Below, one piece after another: positions 1-8,154 of a DNA stretch of 64,000 bases. This DNA is from a virus, in the IMG/VR virus record IMGVR_UViG_3300028377_000005, positions 1-64,000 of that record; one strand, written 5' to 3'. Positions within the stretch are counted from its first letter, which is position 1, and each line of letters begins with the position of its first letter. Under the pieces are notes generated by a model that saw only the letters and a list, made by a program, of their open reading frames with translations, was not told where the DNA came from and searched no databases. Both the position numbers and the translations under genes were made by a program.

Positions 1-1
1 C

Positions 2-67
2 GTACTCCGTGTGGTAAACTACATCAAGGATCCTACGGGTAGCGGTATATCAAAGCATTACCAATGA
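2..67 (+). CDS. 3' end of an unidentified gene (cut by window start)
   Basis: An open frame enters from the left edge and ends at TGA 65-67, giving 21 residues that finish KDPTGSGISKHYQ. The stop overlaps the ATG of the next gene (ATGA), as in most gene pairs here, which supports it being a real gene end. Too little is left to identify it. It precedes a DNA-methyltransferase-like ORF, so it may belong to the same cluster, but nothing in these residues proves that. Confidence 0.5.
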   Translation, partial: VLRVVNYIKDPTGSGISKHYQ

Positions 68-732
68 ATTTTGACTTCGAACATATCGGTCCCGGTGATC
101 ACATTTGCGTAGTTGCAGAAGCCAGCAATACCGATGCCGTGGGCCTTCACCTGCGGCATCTTGGTTTCGAGATTCGTGATGTTATCACGATCTTGATGCC
201 GGGCCTTGAGCGGATGGCTATCCTTGCACGCCAGTCCAGTAATCATACCATCGCTGACATAATGGTTCGGTATGGGGCTGGGTCGGTTAACATCGACGCC
301 TGCCGGATCTCGACAATGGATTCGTTAGACGGCGGAGATACTACGCGGGGTAAACGTAGTGCCTTGTATGGGGATCGTCCTTACATGCACGATGAGGAGC
401 ATCTTGACCACCGGCGCAAGGAGGCCGTAGGGAAAGTTGCAAGGGCAGAAAAGCTAGGGAGGTTCCCCGCTAACCTTTTGGTGATCCACGGACCTGACTG
501 TTCACTTGCCGGTATCCGCGAGGTGAAGACCCGAACGGACACACGCCCTGACGTAGACGCTGGACGGTCCAGCAAAGTGCAGTGGCGTTACACTCCTACG
601 TCGGAAACAAAACGCGGCTATGGTGGTGCTGACGGCGTGGAAAAGGTTCCTGAGTGGAACTGTCAAAGCAATTGTCCTGTGTATCTGTTGGATTCCCATC
701 CTTTTGGAGGCTGCACATGTCTATCCCCATAA
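64..732 (+). CDS. DNA methyltransferase recognition-region paralogue A (3' truncated)
   Basis: This 222-residue protein matches the middle part of phage-type beta-class N6A/N4C DNA methyltransferases, between the catalytic DPPY motif and the C-terminal SAM-binding motif. Visible landmarks are GFEIRD, GAGSVNIDACRI, GRFPANLLVIHGPDC and WNCQSNCPV. The canonical counterparts are GFEIRD, GTGALNIDGCRV and GRWPANVIHDG. No DPPY motif and no FxGxG motif is present, so alone it should not be catalytic. It is a paralogue of the ORFs at 5479 and 6312, which extend well past WNCQ..CPV to a GGASRF block. This copy loses that tail at about base 694 and runs into an HNH core in another frame. The start is ATG 64, overlapping the upstream stop. 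The family match is firm; the function is inferred. Confidence 0.75.
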   Translation: MNFDFEHIGPGDHICVVAEASNTDAVGLHLRHLGFEIRDVITILMPGLERMAILARQSSNHTIADIMVRYGAGSVNIDACRISTMDSLDGGDTTRGKRSALYGDRPYMHDEEHLDHRRKEAVGKVARAEKLGRFPANLLVIHGPDCSLAGIREVKTRTDTRPDVDAGRSSKVQWRYTPTSETKRGYGGADGVEKVPEWNCQSNCPVYLLDSHPFGGCTCLSP

Positions 733-994
733 AGAAGGTGGGGACGACTCTACTCGCATAGGGAATATGCTCTTACTGAGTAGGAACGTCCATAGGCTTT
801 TCGACAACGGGAAGATTTCTATTTGTCCCCGCACATACGAGGTTCATGTGTCCGAGGACGTGGCGGACCGTCCACTAAGGTCGGGTGTTCCCTGTAGTAC
901 CCTTCAAGGAAAAGTTGCCGAGGTTGAACATGTCGATCAAAGCTCTTTGGAGTACCATTGGCGCAAGTTTCAGGAACAAAAGGAAAAGGTATGA
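701..994 (+). pseudogene. HNH_2-type endonuclease fragment without its N-terminus
   Basis: In the +1 frame relative to the preceding ORF, residues from about base 701 read LLEAAHVYP, then a GGDD turn, GNMLLLSRNVHRLFDNGKISI and an EVHVS strand. This is the HNH_2 core, in which LeAAHi.P, NgLlL and H.LFD carry the catalytic His-Asn-His set. The N-terminal half usual for the family is missing. The frame stays open upstream to ATG 620, but that stretch only shadows the methyltransferase ORF. Either the fragment is a relic joined to a truncated methyltransferase by recombination, or a frameshift makes a fusion. The stop TGA 992-994 overlaps the next ATG, so the downstream coupling is intact. No good start codon with a ribosome site is visible. 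Confidence 0.6.
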
Positions 995-1578
995 GCGATC
1001 TAGTACGTGTTATCAGCTATCGTGAACCTGTGCCCGAAGGGTACGAGGAAATCGTCACCACCTCCCGGTCAAAGAACTGGACGAAGGGTTTGAGTCCTTT
1101 CGTGTGTGGTCCGGTCGACCTGTACGATGGTTACGTGGCAAAGAACGTCGAGAACGGGTGGCAATTCAGTAAGGTCTACATGGAGCACATCGGCGACGAT
1201 GGGTGCCCCAACGATCTGTATTTCGAATGGGCTAAAGAGGGGTGGGCCGATAACTATGCTCACCGGTATCCGATGGGAAAAGGAGCCAAGCCAGAATTCT
1301 CTTGGTGGGATGGTGAGCGACTTACCTACGTAGAGGCACGCAAGAAAATCTACATGCGTATCTATTCGCAAGGCTTGCGAGATACCTACGCTTTCAAGCG
1401 TCTAGTGTCGATGGTGCAGTCGGGATCGAAGGTTGCGCTCCGGGACTTTGACGGGTACGATCACAAGGCCGAAGGCTTGACTTACAATGAGGTCGTGAAC
1501 AATCCCGACCGCAAAATGGGCCACGCTTTCGTGATCGCAATGTTGCTGGACAAGATTTTGGAGGCTAACGATGCTTGA
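991..1578 (+). CDS. Conserved hypothetical protein (possibly DUF6939-like)
   Basis: This is a 195-residue soluble protein. The start is ATG 991, overlapping the stop of the HNH fragment (ATGA); the frame is open further upstream to 958, but that part lies inside the previous gene. It is rich in aromatic residues, with the stretches NVENGWQFSKVY, EFSWWDGERLTYVEARKKIY and VALRDFDGYD. The order of a WQ..KV strand, a YxEAR helix and a DFDGYD strand resembles proteins grouped as DUF6939. That comparison is from memory and uncertain. No catalytic role can be assigned. Its last bases overlap the next gene by 8 nt, which suggests translational coupling. Confidence 0.7.
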   Translation: MSDLVRVISYREPVPEGYEEIVTTSRSKNWTKGLSPFVCGPVDLYDGYVAKNVENGWQFSKVYMEHIGDDGCPNDLYFEWAKEGWADNYAHRYPMGKGAKPEFSWWDGERLTYVEARKKIYMRIYSQGLRDTYAFKRLVSMVQSGSKVALRDFDGYDHKAEGLTYNEVVNNPDRKMGHAFVIAMLLDKILEANDA

Positions 1579-1858
1579 AGAGCTTGACTGTAAACCGCTA
1601 TCTCATGAGGACTTTGCTGAGATACTAGAACAGAAATACCACGAGGGTATCCGGGCGGTACAGATGCACCGCAACGACTATGCCTGTATCCGGGGAAAGG
1701 AGTTAGACCTTTGCCTCGATGGTGATCAGATACGTAAGGGCATCATGGGTACTATTCGGGATGTAACACTTCTTGTATTGCGTGATTCCAGTTTGCCGGA
1801 AGGTATGGTAGATTACCTTGATCAAGTGGCTTATCAACGATTTATGAATGCTAATTAA
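1571..1858 (+). CDS. Small hypothetical protein
   Basis: A 95-residue protein of unknown function, starting at ATG 1571, 8 nt inside the end of the upstream gene. It is acidic and mainly helical in appearance, with no signal peptide, membrane segment or metal motif. Its 3' end overlaps the next gene by 11 nt. The packing and the balanced base composition match neighbouring phage genes, so it is probably expressed. Confidence 0.6.
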   Translation: MLEELDCKPLSHEDFAEILEQKYHEGIRAVQMHRNDYACIRGKELDLCLDGDQIRKGIMGTIRDVTLLVLRDSSLPEGMVDYLDQVAYQRFMNAN

Positions 1859-2078
1859 CCACTTCAACGCACTGACTTTACTGCCACCAGATCACCGAAC
1901 AGCTAAGAGGATTTCGGTCCAGAAATCAATCACTCCGCGTTCACGTTACGAACCGGGTCGTGTCCTTGTCCTTGTGAACGGCTATACAGAATACGGCTTT
2001 CATTGTAATTTACGTTCCCCGTTTTTGACCTTTAGCGAATTCGACCGCTTGATGAAAGGCGATCGGTTTAACCAATAA
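1848..2078 (+). CDS. Small hypothetical protein
   Basis: A 76-residue basic protein of unknown function starting at ATG 1848. Its middle reads RYEPGRVLVLVNGYTEYGF, a likely beta hairpin, and it ends in a helical FSEFDRLMKG segment. It fills the space up to the topoisomerase gene, leaving a 9-nt gap. No homology was recognised. Confidence 0.5.
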   Translation: MLINHFNALTLLPPDHRTAKRISVQKSITPRSRYEPGRVLVLVNGYTEYGFHCNLRSPFLTFSEFDRLMKGDRFNQ

Positions 2079-2087
2079 GAGACTTCA

Positions 2088-4373
2088 ATGGCGCATTTGC
2101 ACGAAGAAATACGAACACGTTACTTGAACTACGCCATGTCCGTTATCATGAGCCGGGCTATCCCGGACGTGCGTGACGGTCTGAAACCTGTGCAGCGTAG
2201 GATTCTCTACGCCATGTATAAGAACCTCCGCCTTACCCCGAGCGCACGGTTTAGAAAGTCCGCTGCGATCGTCGGTGAGGTGATGGGTAAGTACCATCCC
2301 CACGGTGACTCTGCTATTTATGGGGCAATGGTTCGTATGGCACAGGACTTTTCGCTCCGCTACCCTCTGGTAGACGGACACGGCAACTTCGGTTCGATCG
2401 ACGGGGACAATGCGGCTGCCATGCGGTACACGGAGGCTAAACTCCTCCCCCTTGCCGAGCGTTTGCTCGATGAGTTGGGTGACGGAACGGTGGGTTACCG
2501 ACCCAATTACGACGGCACCGTGGAAGAACCCGACGTCCTACCCGCTCAGATCCCCAACCTCCTAGTCAATGGGGCCACGGGTATTGCGGTCGGAATGGCA
2601 ACCAACATCCCGCCTCACAACCTGAAAGAGTGTATCGACGCCTGTTGTGACTTGATCTCTAACCCGTCACGCAAGGTATCGACACTGGTCAAGAACCACA
2701 TCAAGGGGCCGGATTTCCCGACTGGCGGAGTGATCTTGGAGAGCCAAGATGAAATCGCTGAGTCTTACGAAACGGGTTCTGGTACGTTTACAATCCGGGC
2801 GCGGTGGCACCTCGAAAAGGTGAGCGCCAATGGGAAACAAGCTATTGTGGTGACGGAGATTCCGTACAGCACGAACAAAGATACGCTTGTCCAAAAGATC
2901 GCCGAGCACGTGGCGAACAATAAGGTGCCTCAGATTACCGACGTGCGTGACGAAAGCACCGATGAGATTCGGGTCGTCATGGACTTGAAACGCGGGTCCG
3001 ATGAGAACGCGGCCTTGGCTTATCTGTTCAAGCATACGCCATTGGAAGATCGTTTCCACTTGAACATGACGTGCCTCTTACCCTCTGACGACCTCAGCGT
3101 GCCGAAGCCGGATCAGGTAGACTTGAAGACGGTCTTGCAGGCGTTCCTAGACTTCCGTCTGGACGTCACGACCAAGCGGTTGCAAAACAAGCTCGACGGC
3201 CTTGAGTCACGCATCCATATCCTCGAAGCCTTTGAAGTGGTTTTCGGGGATATCCAAAAGGTGCTCAAAATCGTCCAGAAAGCCACGTCCAAAAAGGAAG
3301 CCCGCAAAGGTGTGATGAAAGGCTTTGGGTTCGATGAGGAACAAGCTGAGGCGATCATTTCGATCCCCCTATACCGACTTGCCAATACCGAGAAGGAAGG
3401 CGTCCTGAATGAACTGAAGGCCAAACGCGGGGAAGCCGAGCGTCTCCGTGAAGTCCTCAGCGACGAGGAGGCAAGGTGGTCGCTGGTTCGCACTGAGCTT
3501 AGGGAGATTGGCCGGGCTTATGGGGACGATCGACGTACATCGGTAGAGGTGGAAGTCGAAGATTACGAGTACAACGAAGAGGACTTCATCGAAGCCGAAG
3601 ACCTGTATGTCGTAGTGTCCCGTGACGGTTGGGTGCGCACACAAAAGAGCTACGGCGACCTGTCGAGTTTGCGGTGCCGAGATAACGATGAGATTGGGTG
3701 GGTACTTCCGGGCAACACAAAGGATACCGTCCTGTTCTTTACTTCGGCGGCCAAGTGTTATACGGCGCGCATCGTTGATCTCACCCTGACGACGGGGTAC
3801 GGCGACCCTATCCAGTCCATGTTTTCATTCGGGGACGGCGAAAAGATCGTGAACGTACTCACTCTGAGCGACCTTGTGGTGCCCGGCTCTCCAGACCCTG
3901 CAGATATCGAAATGGTGTCCGTCGCTAAGAGCGGGTTGGCCGTGCGATACAACCTCGATGGTTTTGATGAGCCTTCGACTGTCGTGGGCCGCACTTTCCA
4001 GCGCCTAGAGGATGGGGATAGCGTAGTCAATTGCTGTTACCGTCAAGACGGCGATCACGTCGTGCTCGCCACACACAACGGTAGAGGCACTACGTTCGAA
4101 GCCACCGAGGTCAAGAGTTACAAGGGTCCGGGGAAAGGCGTGAAGTCTATCAACATTCAAGATGGGGATCTGGTACTGGCCTTTACCCTTTGTGGGGATA
4201 ACCAGTCTGAAAACCTGTACGTCGAAACGAACCGGGGTGCGGAGCGGATGGTCACTCACCAGACGTACAAGCCCACCAAGCGTGGTAACAAAGGTTACAC
4301 GATCATCAAGCGCGGCCATTTGATTCGGTGGAAGCGCCAGCCTGTAGAAATCAACTATCCCGGAGACGAATGA
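2088..4373 (+). CDS. Type IIA DNA topoisomerase subunit A (GyrA/ParC-like)
   Basis: This 761-residue subunit should bind, cleave and rejoin DNA in a type II topoisomerase. The N-terminal winged-helix and tower part is strongly conserved: [19 protein letters not shown] at about residues 24-41, [12 protein letters not shown] at 68-79, and [17 protein letters not shown] at 100-116 with catalytic Tyr114. [20 protein letters not shown] follows. The C-terminal part from about residue 515 has beta-pinwheel-like repeats such as [10 protein letters not shown] and GKGVKSINI. It lacks a clear GyrA box (QRRGGKG type), so supercoiling ability is doubtful. The residue matching E. coli GyrA Asp87 is Gly79. 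No GyrB/ParE partner is in the window. Start ATG 2088 has AAGAG about 9 nt upstream. Phage type II topoisomerases usually support replication; that role is inferred. Confidence 0.97.
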   Translation: MAHLHEEIRTRYLNYAMSVIMSRAIPDVRDGLKPVQRRILYAMYKNLRLTPSARFRKSAAIVGEVMGKYHPHGDSAIYGAMVRMAQDFSLRYPLVDGHGNFGSIDGDNAAAMRYTEAKLLPLAERLLDELGDGTVGYRPNYDGTVEEPDVLPAQIPNLLVNGATGIAVGMATNIPPHNLKECIDACCDLISNPSRKVSTLVKNHIKGPDFPTGGVILESQDEIAESYETGSGTFTIRARWHLEKVSANGKQAIVVTEIPYSTNKDTLVQKIAEHVANNKVPQITDVRDESTDEIRVVMDLKRGSDENAALAYLFKHTPLEDRFHLNMTCLLPSDDLSVPKPDQVDLKTVLQAFLDFRLDVTTKRLQNKLDGLESRIHILEAFEVVFGDIQKVLKIVQKATSKKEARKGVMKGFGFDEEQAEAIISIPLYRLANTEKEGVLNELKAKRGEAERLREVLSDEEARWSLVRTELREIGRAYGDDRRTSVEVEVEDYEYNEEDFIEAEDLYVVVSRDGWVRTQKSYGDLSSLRCRDNDEIGWVLPGNTKDTVLFFTSAAKCYTARIVDLTLTTGYGDPIQSMFSFGDGEKIVNVLTLSDLVVPGSPDPADIEMVSVAKSGLAVRYNLDGFDEPSTVVGRTFQRLEDGDSVVNCCYRQDGDHVVLATHNGRGTTFEATEVKSYKGPGKGVKSINIQDGDLVLAFTLCGDNQSENLYVETNRGAERMVTHQTYKPTKRGNKGYTIIKRGHLIRWKRQPVEINYPGDE

Positions 4374-4374
4374 T

Positions 4375-4702
4375 ATGATTGTTAATCATTCCAACACGAG
4401 TGGCTTGCCCTTAGATCATTTCCTCGACACCAGTTTGGCTGTGGACAACATGGTCTTTAGGATCATGTATCAAGTTGAGTCTACGGGTGATGTGGTAATC
4501 GCAGCCGACAATCCTCGCACGACAGCATCGGTTTCGTTGTGGGTGACATGCAGTATGAAATCAGTGTTTTTCAGGTGCGTGATAACATGTCCCCATGTCT
4601 GGATGATTTTTCAAAACAGCGCCGGAACGGCGACGTTTAGCGGAATTACTCACGAACGGAACGCTGTTGGACGAATTACGTAAAAGGGCAACGAATGACT
4701 GA
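4375..4702 (+). pseudogene. Small gene apparently broken by two frameshifts
   Basis: The plain ORF from ATG 4375 to 4683 gives 102 residues, but only its first 45 or so look protein-like, ending near VVIAADNPRTT. From about 4490-4540 the frame one base back reads SIGFVVGDMQYEISVFQVRD and on to TAG 4638-4640. After the T5/A4 run at about 4608-4617 a third frame reads AELLTNGTLLDELRKRATND and stops at TGA 4700-4702, overlapping the next start. Three segments in three frames suggest one gene of about 108 codons hit by two single-base changes, or base-calling errors. Function unknown. The judgement rests on amino-acid appearance only. Confidence 0.4.
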
Positions 4703-4988
4703 TCAATTAGATGAAGAGGGGTTGCTCGACGTTGAATGTGGGGCAGCTATCGAAGAGGCGCTGGAAAACGACAACCCCCTATTACAGCGGGCTTTGCGTC
4801 GTATCCGTGCCCTTGAGGGTGGTGTGAGGTATGCTGACGAGCGCGTGAACAGTTTGATCACAGAACTTAGCCGCATCCGGGATGTTGTTTTTCCACCGGG
4901 CAGTGGTATCCCTACCGGGGATGCCTTGTACTTGGCGATCAAGGAGACCTTCGAAGCTAAGACCCCGCCCGAAGAGGCCGAAGAATGA
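4695..4988 (+). CDS. Small acidic hypothetical protein
   Basis: A 97-residue acidic protein starting at ATG 4695. The central region (LLQRALRRIRALEGG, then a segment ending LITELSRIRDVVF) looks like a coiled coil, followed by a Pro/Gly linker and a short helix. It overlaps the next gene by 4 nt (ATGA). Function not recognised. Confidence 0.6.
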   Translation: MTDQLDEEGLLDVECGAAIEEALENDNPLLQRALRRIRALEGGVRYADERVNSLITELSRIRDVVFPPGSGIPTGDALYLAIKETFEAKTPPEEAEE

Positions 4989-5248
4989 TCCGCCCTGAAG
5001 AAGTGCTAGACCACAGGTTTTTAGTGTGGGAAACGACCATTGATGGTATTCTTCGCAGCCACGAATGGAGCCAATCCCGAACGTGTCCCGTACAGATCGG
5101 AACCCAACAGCCGGGACTAGATAAGTTGCTAGACGAATACCGTCGTATCGGTTGGATTGTTCATGCGGTCCAGAACGATCGCGGTACCCTTTGTCGGTTC
5201 ATGCCTGCAGAGTTACTGGAAACGGACGATTTCGATGAGCAAGCGTGA
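4985..5248 (+). CDS. Small hypothetical protein
   Basis: An 87-residue protein of unknown function starting at ATG 4985, which overlaps the upstream stop. It contains a HEWSQSRTCPVQIG segment and a helix LDKLLDEYRRIGW followed by a beta strand, suggesting a small alpha/beta fold. The last 14 nt overlap the next gene. Confidence 0.6.
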   Translation: MIRPEEVLDHRFLVWETTIDGILRSHEWSQSRTCPVQIGTQQPGLDKLLDEYRRIGWIVHAVQNDRGTLCRFMPAELLETDDFDEQA

Positions 5249-5489
5249 TCAAATAGCGGCCCGCTATCCAGAGGTCCTTTTCGCTGACGGTTTCGATGAT
5301 GCAATCGTAGGAGTGGCTTACAAAGGCGGACAAGGCATTTCTGTAGCTTATGATACGACATCGTGCATTTTGATTTTGATGGACGACATGACTGAAATGG
5401 AAGCTGTAGAGTATTTCGAATACAATGTGTTGGACGCTTTCGTAGGTGAGGCTACACCCGTATTTATCATGGAACCCGATGAGATTTGA
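5235..5489 (+). CDS. Conserved small phage protein (MTEMEAVEYFEYNV family)
   Basis: An 84-residue protein. I place the start at ATG 5235 inside the end of the upstream gene, because the longer frame from 5157 only shadows that gene. The segment MTEMEAVEYFEYNVLDAFVG followed by TPVFI is a pattern I recognise from many phage and some bacterial small proteins of unknown role, where a helical EEAxEYFEFN motif precedes GExTPVF. No enzyme activity is known to me. It overlaps the methyltransferase-like ORF at 5479. Confidence 0.7.
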   Translation: MSKRDQIAARYPEVLFADGFDDAIVGVAYKGGQGISVAYDTTSCILILMDDMTEMEAVEYFEYNVLDAFVGEATPVFIMEPDEI

Positions 5490-6315
5490 TCTAAAACCCG
5501 GCGAACACGCAGTTTTCGTGAGCGAGGCTGCAACCGTGGATGGTGCGGCTTTCCGTATACGTAAAGAGGGGCTAGAGATCCGGGACGCCGTGGCTATCCA
5601 GATGGTAGATCAATCGTTGGTGGCGATCCTTGTGCGTGCCGAGCTTAACGGTTCGATCGTTGAGAATACGGTACGGACCGGTGCGGGTACGATCAATATC
5701 GATGCGTGCCGTGTGTCGGTAGAGTCCAGTGAAGTCGTGGATCAAAGCTCCGGTGACTGGACGGTAGGTAACGCCCACGAAGGGTACAAAAGGCCGGGAC
5801 GTTCCATGTTTACGCACAGTCCGAAGGAGCGCAATGGCCCTGCTAACCCCGCTGGCCGTTGGCCGCCGAATCAGATCCTAGTCCACGGTCCCGACTGTGT
5901 GTGCAATGGTACTAAAAAAGTGCATCCCAAAGAGGGGCATCGTCCTAATCCGGTACAGCAACAAGCAGACGGGCGTATTCAGTTTAATACGAAAGAGCCG
6001 GGTTACCAGAAGATCAGCTACACTGCCGAAGACGGCAAAGAAACAGTAGCCGATTGGGATTGCCAGCCGGGATGCCCTGTGGTGGCCTTGGATCAACAAA
6101 GTGGTGACAGACCGGGCTGCACAAGTCCGTCTGACGCCCAACCCGAAAGTATTTTCAGGCCGGGGCAGGGTGGGTATCAGAAACAAGGTCCTATTTACGG
6201 TGACAAGGGCGGTGCATCGAGGTTCTATCGCCAGACTCAAAGCATAGACGACCTGATCTGGTACCTTGCGGATCTTGTGGGGTCGGTGGATCGTGTGGTG
6301 TGGGTGGACGCATGA
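5479..6315 (+). CDS. DNA methyltransferase recognition-region paralogue B
   Basis: A 278-residue paralogue of the ORF at 64. Landmarks in order are LKPGEHAVFVSEA, GLEIRDAV, GAGTINIDACRV, GRWPPNQILVHGPDC, WDCQPGCPV followed by ALDQQSGDRPG, and GGASRFYRQ. These follow the middle of beta-class phage methyltransferases up to the SRFFY block that normally precedes motif X. DPPY (motif IV) and FxGxG (motif I) are both absent. I start at ATG 5479 rather than 5446 because 5479 overlaps the previous stop in the usual way. The ORF ends in an ATGA overlap with paralogue C. By position it could be a target-recognition subunit for the catalytic half at 7156; that is inference. Confidence 0.75.
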   Translation: MRFDLKPGEHAVFVSEAATVDGAAFRIRKEGLEIRDAVAIQMVDQSLVAILVRAELNGSIVENTVRTGAGTINIDACRVSVESSEVVDQSSGDWTVGNAHEGYKRPGRSMFTHSPKERNGPANPAGRWPPNQILVHGPDCVCNGTKKVHPKEGHRPNPVQQQADGRIQFNTKEPGYQKISYTAEDGKETVADWDCQPGCPVVALDQQSGDRPGCTSPSDAQPESIFRPGQGGYQKQGPIYGDKGGASRFYRQTQSIDDLIWYLADLVGSVDRVVWVDA

Positions 6316-7163
6316 AAAACTGGCCTACTTTACAACCCGGTGAGTACGTGACGGTCTTGACTACCGAAACACAAGCGGACGCCGTAGGCTTTCGTGCCCT
6401 CCGTGCGGGCTTGGAAGTGCGGGACGTCGTGACGGCTCAGTTGCCGGGTGGTCAGGTGCAAGTGGCTCTCCTCTTGCGTCAAGACCCGGAGTCCTCAGTC
6501 GTAGAACGCATCGTGCGTTCGGGAACGGGCGCTGTAGACATTGATGGGAGCCGTGTGGCCTATGCGTCCGATAGCGACGAGGATAACGCTAGGGTGCCGC
6601 AGCCTGCTTTCGATTCACCAACCGGAAAAGTCTACAATTACAAAACAGGTGAAGGACGTTCCGGTGATATGTTTGATCCATCAAATGGGCGGTGGCCTGC
6701 CAATTTCATTTTCGTACATGCTTCGCAGTGTGAACGTAGAGGCACCAAAAAGGTTACGAACACTTCGGGGTCTGTAACAGGCAACGAACCCAGCGCCCTG
6801 ACTAAAAACGCCTATGGCGAATACAAGGGTCGCCCTAAATTCCAAGCCTACGGTGACGACGGTACCGAAGAGGTAGATGATTGGAACTGCCAACCCGACT
6901 GCCCCGTAGCCCTTGTCGATGCCCAGAGCGGCTACCTGAAAAGCCCTGCTCCCTATGTTAAAGCGACGTCTACCTACAATCGGGTCGCATTCGGTAAAGG
7001 CATTGGACAGGCGGCTGGCGAGGTCGTCAAGGGCTTTGGCGACGATGGCGGTGCGTCAAGGTTCTTTAAGCATGTAACTTCCCTTGACGAATTGGCCGAT
7101 TACCTGCACACTTTGATACGTAACGAATATGTATTGCACGACGAGGAAAAAACACATGAGTGA
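6312..7163 (+). CDS. DNA methyltransferase recognition-region paralogue C
   Basis: A 283-residue third member of the set. Landmarks are LQPGEYVTVL, GLEVRDVV, GTGAVDIDGSRV, GRWPANFIFVHASQC, WNCQPDCPVALVDAQSGY and GGASRFFKH. The last two blocks are closest to canonical methyltransferases (CP.A.LDxQSG and GGASRFFY). No DPPY is visible. The start is ATG 6312 (ATGA overlap); an in-frame GTG at 6300 is possible but lies inside the upstream gene. The 3' end overlaps the catalytic-half gene by 8 nt, so all four ORFs are probably co-translated. The variable stretches between landmarks are where target recognition would be expected. Confidence 0.75.
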   Translation: MKNWPTLQPGEYVTVLTTETQADAVGFRALRAGLEVRDVVTAQLPGGQVQVALLLRQDPESSVVERIVRSGTGAVDIDGSRVAYASDSDEDNARVPQPAFDSPTGKVYNYKTGEGRSGDMFDPSNGRWPANFIFVHASQCERRGTKKVTNTSGSVTGNEPSALTKNAYGEYKGRPKFQAYGDDGTEEVDDWNCQPDCPVALVDAQSGYLKSPAPYVKATSTYNRVAFGKGIGQAAGEVVKGFGDDGGASRFFKHVTSLDELADYLHTLIRNEYVLHDEEKTHE

Positions 7164-7665
7164 TAACCCTTATGAAGCGCCCTTTCTGTATACAGCAAAG
7201 GCGTCCCGATCCGAGCGTGATGCCGGTTGTGAGCATCTTTTCTGGAAATACGAGGGTTCCGATCCCGTCCAGATCACAAAGGAAGAATACGATGAACTCG
7301 AAGCCGCTGGAGAACGGGTGGCCGAGGGTAACATTCATCCCACGGTCAAGCCGGTCGAGGTGATGGAGTGGTTGGTCAATAGGCTCTGTCCCGAAGACGG
7401 CGTGGTACTGGACCCTTTCACGGGTTCGGGAACAACAGGTATCGCGGCAATCAAAGCCGGGCGTGATGCCCAGCTTATTGAGCTTAATGCGGACGGCTCT
7501 TACGCTCCGATTATCCGGGGCCGCCTTGAAGCTGCCAAGTATACCCATATCGAAGAGGTTCCGGTCTGGGAAGCGAAGCCTGAGATCACGGTACCTACCG
7601 ATGTGGATGAAACGCCGCAAGCGGAAGATGACCAAGAAGTCAATTTCGGCGACCTTTTTGGGTAA
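7156..7665 (+). CDS. DNA methyltransferase C-terminal half (motifs X and I)
   Basis: This 169-residue ORF carries the SAM-binding C-terminal part of a beta-class DNA methyltransferase. YTAKASRSERDAG at residues 12-24 corresponds to the canonical FYCAKAS.. block, HPTVKPVEVMEWL is motif X, and VVLDPFTGSGTTGIAA is motif I. After motif I it ends in an acidic tail (EDDQEVNFGDLFG). It starts exactly where a normal methyltransferase would continue after SRFFY, so this gene and paralogue C together make up most of one enzyme, minus the N-terminal DPPY region. Start ATG 7156 overlaps the upstream stop; the frame from 7129 is inside the previous gene. Activity would need a DPPY donor from outside the window, or the set may have another role. 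Confidence 0.88.
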   Translation: MSDNPYEAPFLYTAKASRSERDAGCEHLFWKYEGSDPVQITKEEYDELEAAGERVAEGNIHPTVKPVEVMEWLVNRLCPEDGVVLDPFTGSGTTGIAAIKAGRDAQLIELNADGSYAPIIRGRLEAAKYTHIEEVPVWEAKPEITVPTDVDETPQAEDDQEVNFGDLFG

Positions 7666-7711
7666 ATAATCTATTTGTGGCCCGCGTTAAATAGACACAT
7701 AGAGGGATCAG

Positions 7712-8152
7712 ATGCAATTTACTGCACCCAAATTCAGTACCGAAGTTAAGACCTTCCGGGACGCAAGTGACGTCCTCATGTCCCTGCTACATGCTCAAAA
7801 CCAGACGTACAACACCTGTATCATGCCGAGTTTCCATCACGGAAATGACATGGTTGAGGCGGTGATCAAGATGCTGGACACCGTAGAAAGTCCCGATGGC
7901 CTCGATCATATAGTGGTTCTAGCTCATAGCACTGTTTACTACCGTATCCGTAAAGAATGCCGTTCCGTGCTGGAAATGGAAAACCACGATCCCCGTGTAG
8001 GGTATTCAGGTACCCTCCTTGGTCATCGGTTTTTTGCACACCCCCGTCTTCGCCGAAACACGATTGTCGTCGGAGGTAAAAAGGGTAAAGCGGTACGGTT
8101 CATTGTAGGTGCTGAAACAGACTGGAACCCCAACCAGCCACTGGTGGTGTGA
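7712..8152 (+). CDS. Hypothetical protein
   Basis: A 146-residue protein of unknown function starting at ATG 7712, with AGAGGG about 8-13 nt upstream. It has an alternating helix/strand pattern (DHIVVLAHSTVYYRI, then RNTIVVGGKKG) suggesting an alpha/beta fold, but I see no recognisable active-site motif. It overlaps the thymidine kinase gene by a few bases if that uses GTG 8149. A 46-nt gap separates it from the methyltransferase cluster. Confidence 0.65.
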   Translation: MQFTAPKFSTEVKTFRDASDVLMSLLHAQNQTYNTCIMPSFHHGNDMVEAVIKMLDTVESPDGLDHIVVLAHSTVYYRIRKECRSVLEMENHDPRVGYSGTLLGHRFFAHPRLRRNTIVVGGKKGKAVRFIVGAETDWNPNQPLVV

Positions 8153-8154
8153 AC

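Noticed and set aside
2-67. DPTGSG in the partial first gene as a methyltransferase motif I
   Set aside because: Motif I in this cluster is DPFTGSGTTG within a hydrophobic strand and helix; here the context is KDPTGSGISKHYQ directly before a stop. Chance similarity is the simpler reading.
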